Source of the DNA: JACZXC01 sp036447375
GTDB taxonomy: Bacteria; Myxococcota_A; UBA9160; SMWR01
Length of the DNA stretch: 20,029 nt
Assembly: GCA_036447375.1 (NCBI GenBank)
Contig: JAZFUU010000116.1
Coordinates: 1-20,029 of the forward strand
Reading direction: 5' to 3'
Shown: positions 1-5,041 of the stretch, piece after piece
Numbering within the stretch: position 1 is the first letter of the stretch
Layout: every line of letters starts with the position of its first letter
Translations under genes and position numbers: made by a program
Notes under the pieces: model-generated
What the model was told of the DNA's origin: nothing
The model's database searches: none
What the model saw: the letters and a program-made list of their open reading frames with translations, nothing else

Positions 1-432
1 GCGCGCAAGCGGCGGCAGGTATGGCCCGATCGATCGGCGGCTCGGGAGCGGTGGTCCAAGAAGACGATGTTCGAGCGCTGGCGCCCGCGGGCGCTGGATC
101 TATATCTGGCGGAGGGCCTGCGTGACCGACCCGACGGACAGGTCGAGCTCAAATGTTCGGGCGAAATCGAAGCCACGATCTTCGAGCAGGGGGTGAGCAG
201 CGAATCCTGGAACCTGGCCCCTCGCGTTGCCGCCCGAACCCTGATCCTGTGGGCCGCTCGCGGTGACTTCCCGCGCGAGCATTTCGCGAGCCTCGCCGCG
301 CGCATGCCCGACGCGCGCGTCGTCGACGTCGAATCCGGCCACTTTGTGCCGATGGAGTGTCCGGAGCGGATCATCGAAGCGATCCTGAGCGAGGGCGAGA
401 GCGAGGGCGAGGGTCAGGGCTCCACGGGATAA
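1..432 (+). CDS. alpha/beta hydrolase, C-terminal part (5' truncated by window edge)
   Basis: The reading frame is open from base 1, so the start and the nucleophile half of the protein lie outside the window; 143 residues are visible. The visible part runs through a helical cap (an Arg-rich stretch ending in RERW, then DLYLAEGLRDRPDG and a KCSGEIEAT segment) into a core strand LILWAARGDF. It ends with GHFVPMECPE, where the His is the expected catalytic triad base of MhpC/epoxide-hydrolase-like enzymes. The substrate cannot be inferred. The C-terminal tail is a Gly/Glu/Ser-rich low-complexity stretch made by a small tandem DNA repeat. The 3' end overlaps the convergent rhodanese gene by 19 bases. 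The family assignment is firm; the exact enzyme is not. Confidence 0.8.
   Translation, partial: ARKRRQVWPDRSAARERWSKKTMFERWRPRALDLYLAEGLRDRPDGQVELKCSGEIEATIFEQGVSSESWNLAPRVAARTLILWAARGDFPREHFASLAARMPDARVVDVESGHFVPMECPERIIEAILSEGESEGEGQGSTG
387..410. repeat. two perfect tandem copies of a 12-bp unit
   Basis: The unit GAGCGAGGGCGA occurs at 387-398 and again at 399-410, followed by a partial GAG. The repeat lies in frame at the 3' end of the hydrolase gene and encodes the SEGESEGEG tail. It looks like a slippage-prone microrepeat in a dispensable tail and carries no evident regulatory meaning. Confidence 0.8.
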
Positions 433-815
433 TCGCACCGCGTCCAGCCGCTGAATCCGCCGGCCATGGAGACGATTGTCTCGAATCCCATTTCCTGAAG
501 GGTCTGGGCCGCTAGCGCGCTGCGGTTTCCGCCCCCGCAGTACAGTACGAGCTTGCGAGTGCGGTCTTCCAGCCAGGGATCGCGTTTGGCGTGATCGAGG
601 TCGGCGCGCACCTCGAGAAAACCCCGTGGAATGTTCCGCGCGCCGGGAATCCGACCCGCCGCGAACTCGTCGGGCTCGCGCACATCGACGATGTGCCAGC
701 CTTCGCGGTCGGGGACCTCCAGCAGGCGTCGGGTCTCCTGCAGCGAGATTTCGTCGATGCGCGACAGCGCCGCGTTCACAAAGTCGGCGAGAGATTTGGC
801 GCGCGATCGGGCCAT
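414..815 (-). CDS. rhodanese-like domain protein
   Basis: A single-domain sulfurtransferase-type protein of 133 residues. A short helical N-terminus (1-25) precedes one rhodanese domain: DVREPDEFAAGRIPGARNIP at about 44-63, then the active-site loop LYCGGGNRSA with the candidate persulfide-forming Cys93, and the closing GGFSGWTR at about 119-126. Such proteins usually carry or transfer sulfane sulfur, but the substrate is unknown. The ATG at 815 lies 7 bases after the stop of the UbiA-type gene, and the bases before it include CGGAAGC, so the two genes are almost certainly co-transcribed. The six-residue loop after Cys begins with three glycines, an active single-domain arrangement. No signal peptide is visible, so it is probably cytoplasmic. 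Confidence 0.9.
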   Translation of the reverse strand: MARSRAKSLADFVNAALSRIDEISLQETRRLLEVPDREGWHIVDVREPDEFAAGRIPGARNIPRGFLEVRADLDHAKRDPWLEDRTRKLVLYCGGGNRSALAAQTLQEMGFETIVSMAGGFSGWTRCDYPVEP

Positions 816-822
816 GCTTCCG

Positions 823-1764
823 TCAGCTCAAGTAGAGAGCCACGATGGCCGCGAGGGCGAAACCGAGGAGACAGACCTGGAACGGACGGTCGAGGAGAGC
901 CACCTCTTCGGGCTTCTCTCCGTAACCACGGGTTTCCACCAGAAGGTGGTACCGAAACAATGCGAACAGAACGAAGGGTACCGTCAGCCACAGCAGGGAA
1001 AAGTCGGCGTCGGGCTGCTTCTGAATGTCCAAGACGTAGAGCACGTAACTGATGAGAGCAGCGGACATCGAGGTCGCGGTGTAGGCGTCGAGAGAGGATT
1101 TCGTGTAGCTCTTCAACACCGGCCGGACGCGGGCCGCAGCCTCGTCGAGGGCGGCCATTTCGGCCTTGCGCTTGGATAGCGCCAGGAAAAGCGCCAAAAA
1201 CAAGGTGCACACGATGAACCAATCCGAAGAGGGGACGTCGATCGCCAGGGCGCCGGCCACGGCCCGAACGACGAAGCCCGAGGCGACCAACATCACGTCG
1301 AGAATGACGATCCCCTTGCCGACGGCGGAGTAGAAGTGGGTCATCGCCAGATAGATCGACACCGCGATGCCGAAGCGGGGCCCGATCCAGAAGGAGAGCG
1401 CGAGGGCGGCGATCGTGAGCACCGCGGCCAGCCCCGTTGCCACGCTCGGTGATACGACACCCGCTGCGATGGGACGATGGCGCTTGTCGGGGTGCAGCCG
1501 ATCCCGCTCGGCATCGAGCAGGTCGTTCACGACGTAGGCGGAGGAGGAAGCCAAGCAGAAACCCACGAAGCCCAGGATCGACAGGGCCAGGGCGTCTGCC
1601 GCGAAGAGCTTCTTGGCGAAGACCAGGGCGGCGAACAACAGAAGATTCTTCACCCATTGGGTCGGTCGCATCAGACGGAAGATCGCCCTGGGCATGCTTG
1701 CAGGAGTGGCCCGAGCGCGGGGAATGCTCTCCGGAACTCCATCGCGGGGTGAGAGATCGGACAC
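823..1764 (-). CDS. UbiA-family decaprenyl-phosphate phosphoribosyltransferase-like membrane protein
   Basis: A polytopic integral membrane prenyltransferase of 313 residues. It opens with RPTQWVKNLLLFAALVFAKK, then the Asp-rich Mg/diphosphate motif NDLLDAERDRLHPDKRHRPI, then YSAVGKGIVILDVMLVASGF and FLALSKRKAEMAAL, and ends with GYGEKPEEVALLDRP. This set of motifs matches DPPR synthases (Rv3806c type), which transfer phosphoribose from PRPP to a polyprenyl phosphate to make the lipid-linked pentose donor for arabinan-type glycans. It does not match UbiA of ubiquinone synthesis. I chose GTG at 1764 because GAGGAG sits six bases upstream; the internal ATG at 1695 has no Shine-Dalgarno sequence. 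The rhodanese gene follows 7 bases after the stop. The cognate epimerase and oxidoreductase genes are not in view. The subfamily is confident; the lipid and glycan are not. Confidence 0.87.
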   Translation of the reverse strand: MSDLSPRDGVPESIPRARATPASMPRAIFRLMRPTQWVKNLLLFAALVFAKKLFAADALALSILGFVGFCLASSSAYVVNDLLDAERDRLHPDKRHRPIAAGVVSPSVATGLAAVLTIAALALSFWIGPRFGIAVSIYLAMTHFYSAVGKGIVILDVMLVASGFVVRAVAGALAIDVPSSDWFIVCTLFLALFLALSKRKAEMAALDEAAARVRPVLKSYTKSSLDAYTATSMSAALISYVLYVLDIQKQPDADFSLLWLTVPFVLFALFRYHLLVETRGYGEKPEEVALLDRPFQVCLLGFALAAIVALYLS

Positions 1765-1822
1765 GGGCAACTCCTCGCCCAGGAGTCTACTTCGATGGAC
1801 CGACGGCCGCAGGCCGGTGCGC

Positions 1823-1842
1823 GTGTCTGAGCGCGCAGACAC
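1823..1842. promoter_or_regulatory. perfect inverted repeat in the divergent gap between the UbiA-type gene and the cupin operon
   Basis: GTGTCTG (1823-1829) and CAGACAC (1836-1842) are exact reverse complements around a six-base centre, AGCGCG. The dyad lies near the middle of the 194-base gap between two divergent start codons. That is the usual place for a dimeric repressor or activator site serving both directions. I found no convincing -35/-10 pair on either strand, so the regulatory role is inferred from symmetry and position only. Confidence 0.45.
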
Positions 1843-1958
1843 CACTCGGGCGGCGCGATACCATGCAATCCGACGGCTGACCGGGAGCCCACGGAGATCC
1901 GACTCGGGTCCGACGGGTATCCAGACTGGAGCGAACCGGAAGTCGGACAAGGAGCAAC

Positions 1959-2285
1959 GTGGAACACCCCGCCGCCATTCGTCCCGAAGAGCACGCCGTC
2001 TTCGATCCGCAGAAGATGGGCAAGGCCACTCTGTTTCGTTCCGAACGCGTCATGGTGGGTCTGAACGCGTTCGAGCCCGGGCAGGAGCACCCGCTCCATT
2101 CCCACGCAGGAATGGACAAGGTGTATCAGGTGCTCACCGGTCGCGGCTTGTTTCTGCTGGAAGATCGGGAAATTCCGATGGCGGCGGGAATCATGCTCGT
2201 CGCCCCGGAAGGTGTGGCCCATGGAATTCGGAATACGGGAAGCGAGCGCCTGGTCGTACTCGCGATTCTGACGCCGTCACCCTAG
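1959..2285 (+). CDS. small single-domain cupin protein
   Basis: A 108-residue single cupin barrel. Motif 1 is present as G41, H47 and H49 (PGQEHPLHSHAGMDKVYQVL), with Asp53 near the position where the metal-binding Glu is usually found. Motif 2 is complete as PEGVAHGIRN (P83, G85, H88, N92). Three His ligands suggest a metal-binding enzyme or sensor; small cupins include isomerases, dioxygenases and regulators, so no reaction can be assigned. The start is GTG at 1959, supported by AAGGAG four bases upstream; the next downstream Met would cut into the fold. It is the first gene of a three-gene plus-strand operon with a CoA-transferase and a GST, and its TAG stop is embedded in the next gene's ribosome binding site. 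Confidence 0.85.
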   Translation: MEHPAAIRPEEHAVFDPQKMGKATLFRSERVMVGLNAFEPGQEHPLHSHAGMDKVYQVLTGRGLFLLEDREIPMAAGIMLVAPEGVAHGIRNTGSERLVVLAILTPSP

Positions 2286-2302
2286 GAGAATCTCTTGCCA
2301 TG
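2283..2302 (+). promoter_or_regulatory. stop codon embedded in the ribosome binding site, cupin/CoA-transferase junction
   Basis: The cupin TAG (2283-2285) forms the first part of TAGGAGAA, and the next ATG begins at 2300 after CTTGCC. The spacing from GGAG to ATG is rather long, about 11 bases. This arrangement favours termination-reinitiation, so the CoA-transferase is probably translated in coupled fashion with the cupin. Confidence 0.6.
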
Positions 2303-3493
2303 GATGCCCCCCTCGCAGGCGTTCGCGTCGTGGAAGTCGCGCACTTCGTGGCGGTTCCGGCTGCCGGGGCCCTACTTGCGGATCTCGGCGCCGATGTGAT
2401 CAAGGTCGAGATTCCCAACGGCGAGATCTACCGCCACGGTCGTCCGCAATTCTCGGGCTACGACTGTGATTTTCCCGAGAGCCCCCCCTTCCAGATGGAC
2501 AACAAGGGGAAGCGGTCGATCGCGCTGGATCTCACCAGGGCCGAGGCGCGAGAGGCGTTGCTGCGCTTGATCGATGGCGCGGAGATCTTCATCACGAATC
2601 TCCTGCCCGCGCGGCGGGTCAAGTTCGGCTTGGATCATGAGACCTTGCTGGCGCGGCACCCGACGCTTCTGGTGGGCGGGATCAGTGGCTACGGGCACGG
2701 TGGCAAGCGGGAGAACTGGCCCGCCTTCGATTACACAGCCTACTGGGCGCGAACCGGAATGATGGACACGATGCGCGACGAGGGAGTGCCGCCGTCCCTG
2801 CAACGTCCCGCCGTGGGGGACCACGCTGCGGCGGTGAACCTGGTCTGTGGCCTTCTCTGTGCCATGCGCCTGCGCGACTCCACCGGCAAGGGCCAGTACG
2901 TGGATGTGTCTCTGATCCAGACGGGCCTTCACATCCTGGGCACGGACGTGGCCAACGCGCTGGTAACGAGGGAGCCCGCCAAGCGACACGACCGTCGCCG
3001 TCCGCCGAATCCGCTGTGGAACAGCTACCCCGTCGCGGGGGATCGCTGGCTCTTGCTGGTGATGATCGAACCCGATCGCTACTGGCCGCGACTCTGCGAT
3101 GCCATCGGTCGCCCGGAGCTTCGCAGCGACCCGCGATTCGAGGACGCGTGGAAGCGAAACGCGAACAGCCACGAGCTGGTCCTCGAACTCGAAGCGACGT
3201 TCTCCGAGCGCCGACTCGACGAGTGGGCGTCGGTGCTCGACACGGCGGGATTGATCTGGGCCCCGGTCAATCGGGTGGACGAGGCTGTCGAGGATCCCGA
3301 ACTCCGCGAACTGGGCTTCATCCAGGAGATCGAGCACGCGACGGCGGGTCGTTTCGAAACCGTCGCTCCGCCCTTTCGGATCGAGGGGGCCAAGTTGGGC
3401 GTGTCCCGGGCATCCTCACCGCTGCACGGCGATGCGCGCGAGATTCTCCGCGAGGTGGGTTTCGCGGAGGCCGAGATCGAGAAACTCATCTAG
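2300..3493 (+). CDS. class III (CaiB/BaiF family) CoA-transferase
   Basis: A 397-residue member of the formyl-CoA transferase/CaiB/BaiF family, which moves CoA between an acyl-CoA and a free acid through an aspartyl-CoA thioester. The N-terminus LAGVRVVEVAHFVAVPAAG and LLADLGADVIKVEIPNGE is the family's Rossmann signature. NKGKRSIALDL follows at about 68-78, and the catalytic Asp is probably Asp174 in AVGDHAAAV. GKGQYVDVSL and the C-terminal PVNRVDEAVEDPELRELGF are also typical. The frame stays open far upstream, but only the ATG at 2300 fits the family N-terminus and follows a ribosome binding site. It is the middle gene of the cupin-transferase-GST operon. The acyl substrate is unknown; the small-molecule setting suggests catabolism. 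Confidence 0.92.
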   Translation: MDAPLAGVRVVEVAHFVAVPAAGALLADLGADVIKVEIPNGEIYRHGRPQFSGYDCDFPESPPFQMDNKGKRSIALDLTRAEAREALLRLIDGAEIFITNLLPARRVKFGLDHETLLARHPTLLVGGISGYGHGGKRENWPAFDYTAYWARTGMMDTMRDEGVPPSLQRPAVGDHAAAVNLVCGLLCAMRLRDSTGKGQYVDVSLIQTGLHILGTDVANALVTREPAKRHDRRRPPNPLWNSYPVAGDRWLLLVMIEPDRYWPRLCDAIGRPELRSDPRFEDAWKRNANSHELVLELEATFSERRLDEWASVLDTAGLIWAPVNRVDEAVEDPELRELGFIQEIEHATAGRFETVAPPFRIEGAKLGVSRASSPLHGDAREILREVGFAEAEIEKLI

Positions 3494-3507
3494 GAGAACT
3501 TGCGATG
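3491..3507 (+). promoter_or_regulatory. stop codon embedded in the ribosome binding site, CoA-transferase/GST junction
   Basis: The CoA-transferase TAG (3491-3493) opens TAGGAGAA, followed by CTTGCG and the GST ATG at 3505. The layout and much of the sequence repeat the cupin/CoA-transferase junction, which points to coupled translation of all three genes. Confidence 0.65.
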
Positions 3508-4113
3508 ATCCGACTTTACACGGCGGCCACGCCCAACGGGCGCAAGGCTTCCATCGCGCTCGAAGAACTCGGCCTCGACTACGAAGTGACGCGGGTCGAG
3601 ATCGGCTCCGATGACCATCCGACTCCCGATTTTCTGGCCCTCACGCCGAATCACAAGATCCCCGTGATCGACGACGACGGCCTCGTGATCTGGGAGTCGG
3701 GCGCCATCTTGCTGCACCTGGCGGAAAAGTACGGCGGTCTCCTGCCCTCGGATACGAAGGGACGCATGGCGGCGATCCAACACGCCTTCTTTCAGACGGG
3801 AGGGTTGGGACCGAATCTGGGGCGACTGGCCCAAGGTCTGCGGCGTCCCGAGGGCGAGCGCGATGCTCGCTGGATCGAGATTTTCAGCGGCGAGGTGACG
3901 CGCCTGGTCGGCGTGCTCGATCGCATTCTCTCCGACGATCGTCCCTACCTGGCCGGGGAGTACTCGATCGGCGACATCATGCACTACGGCTGGATGGCGC
4001 CGATGCACGGACTGAAGGCGCCCGCGCTGATGGCGTTGCCGCGGGTGGTGCGTTGGGTCGAGCGCGTCAGCGCGCGTCCCGCGGTCCAACGCGGTATGAA
4101 AGTTCCTTCTTAG
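3505..4113 (+). CDS. glutathione S-transferase, Nu-class (YfcG/Ure2p-like)
   Basis: A full-length cytosolic GST of 202 residues. The N-terminal thioredoxin fold begins MIRLYTAATPNGRKASIALEE in the YfcG style, with Thr9 and Asn11 where YfcG-type enzymes contact the glutathione pair. NHKIPVI (49-55) supplies the cis-Pro53, and ESGAI (64-68) is the glutathione-binding loop. There is no catalytic Tyr or Ser at the usual alpha/mu/theta position, which fits the disulfide-bond reductase activity known for YfcG/YghU enzymes. The C-terminal helical domain includes PYLAGEYSIGDIMHYGWM, the usual N-capping and hydrophobic staple region. As third gene after a CoA-transferase it may protect against, or act on, a reactive catabolic intermediate; that role is inferred. 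Confidence 0.9.
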   Translation: MIRLYTAATPNGRKASIALEELGLDYEVTRVEIGSDDHPTPDFLALTPNHKIPVIDDDGLVIWESGAILLHLAEKYGGLLPSDTKGRMAAIQHAFFQTGGLGPNLGRLAQGLRRPEGERDARWIEIFSGEVTRLVGVLDRILSDDRPYLAGEYSIGDIMHYGWMAPMHGLKAPALMALPRVVRWVERVSARPAVQRGMKVPS

Positions 4114-4177
4114 CTCGGCGGGTTATCGGCGGGCCCGTCCGATCTACTTCCGCGGCCTTCGGCCTTGGACCCGCACG

Positions 4178-4199
4178 GCGAGGCTGCGGCTCGCCTCGC
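4178..4199. terminator. GC-rich hairpin between convergent GST and glycosylase genes
   Basis: GCGAGGC (4178-4184) pairs perfectly with GCCTCGC (4193-4199) across an eight-base loop. A smaller hairpin, GGCC-TTC-GGCC, sits just upstream at 4154-4164. They lie in the 159-base convergent gap, where a bidirectional terminator would be expected. No U-tract follows on either strand, so this is not a classical intrinsic terminator. Confidence 0.3.
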
Positions 4200-4272
4200 G
4201 CTAGCCGGTGATCCTGGATCTTCCTTCCTAGTCGGGCCTCGCGTTCGGGCTTCGGGACTTCGCCACCGATTT

Positions 4273-4884
4273 CTAGCGTTCGCGGCGGCTCAGGCAGGCA
4301 TTGCCTCGGGCGTAGAAGCGATACAGAAACCCGGTGCCCCGACGAATGCCGATGCGGGGGCTCGTGTCGACCTCGGGTCGCGGATCGTCGGAGGCGGCCT
4401 GACGCAGGTTGAGGGCGCCGCGGAGCAGGCTTTCCCCGTTGTGCTCGAGGGTGATCGCCAGGGCTTGGGTCAACCGACCCGGACCGCTGGCGATTGCGCG
4501 TTCGGGGGCGTCGGGGGGCAGGCCCCGGAGTCGCCGCATGCGCACGGCTCCTTCGAGCGGCTCCAGCGCCCGAAACAACACCCCGGCGCTGTGTCCGCGG
4601 GGCTCGCAGACGACATTTGCGCAGAGGTGAATTCCATAGGAGCGATACGCGTAAAGGTGCCCAGGAGGTCCGAACATCACCGAGTTGCGAAGCGTCTTGC
4701 CTCTGTGAGAGTGGGAGGCGGGATCGGATCCGTCGCCCAGATACGCCTCCACCTCCACGATCCGGCCCACGAGGCGGACTCCGTCCGCGAGGCGATGGAC
4801 GAGAGTTGCTCCCACGAGATCCGGCGCCACCTCGAGGCATGGGCGGGCAAAGAACGCGGCGTCGAAGCGGGGACCCAGGGGCAC
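4273..4884 (-). CDS. 3-methyladenine DNA glycosylase (AAG/MPG family)
   Basis: A base-excision repair enzyme that removes alkylated and deaminated purines, 203 residues from the chosen start, the usual bacterial length. FFARPCLEVAPDLVGATLV opens the fold. RIVEVEAYLG holds the general-base Glu46 and Tyr48 (Glu125 and Tyr127 of human AAG), ASHSHRGKT follows, and GHLYAYRSYGIHLCANVV is the intercalation and base-recognition region with Asn90. ASGPGRLTQAL near the C-terminus is also a family hallmark. The open frame runs on to 5157, but that would overlap sucA and encode an atypical Arg/Ser-rich leader, so I chose GTG at 4884; it has no strong ribosome binding site. It is transcribed divergently from sucA. 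Confidence 0.9.
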   Translation of the reverse strand: MPLGPRFDAAFFARPCLEVAPDLVGATLVHRLADGVRLVGRIVEVEAYLGDGSDPASHSHRGKTLRNSVMFGPPGHLYAYRSYGIHLCANVVCEPRGHSAGVLFRALEPLEGAVRMRRLRGLPPDAPERAIASGPGRLTQALAITLEHNGESLLRGALNLRQAASDDPRPEVDTSPRIGIRRGTGFLYRFYARGNACLSRRER

Positions 4885-4914
4885 CGGATCGGAGTGTAAC
4901 CGGTCGCGTTGGGG

Positions 4915-4973
4915 CCGACGGGCACCGTCGGTGGCCCGCGTGCTTTTGGCTTGAGGCGAAGTCGACGCAAGCC
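4915..4973. promoter_or_regulatory. two inverted repeats in the gap between the glycosylase and sucA
   Basis: The first is CCGACGG-gca-CCGTCGG (4915-4931), a perfect seven-base arm dyad. The second is GGCTTG (4948-4953) with CAAGCC (4968-4973), centred near a GTCGAC. Both sit in the 157-base gap holding the divergent starts at 4884 and 5042, so they are candidate operators or 5'-leader hairpins. No convincing -35/-10 pair was found nearby, and the assignment rests on symmetry and location. Confidence 0.35.
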
Positions 4974-5041
4974 GATGAAAACAGTAGCTGCACTCACACC
5001 TGTCACGCCGGGTTGCCCGGCGAGGAGCATGGAATCCGCAG

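Noticed and set aside
1613..2299. Long open upstream extension of the CoA-transferase frame
   Set aside because: It runs through the divergent gap and over the cupin gene, is Arg-rich with no family similarity, and the true start at 2300 has a ribosome binding site and the CaiB N-terminus.
4251..4272. Tandem TTCGGG-like microrepeat near the glycosylase stop
   Set aside because: Only two imperfect short units in GC-rich sequence; no support for a functional element.
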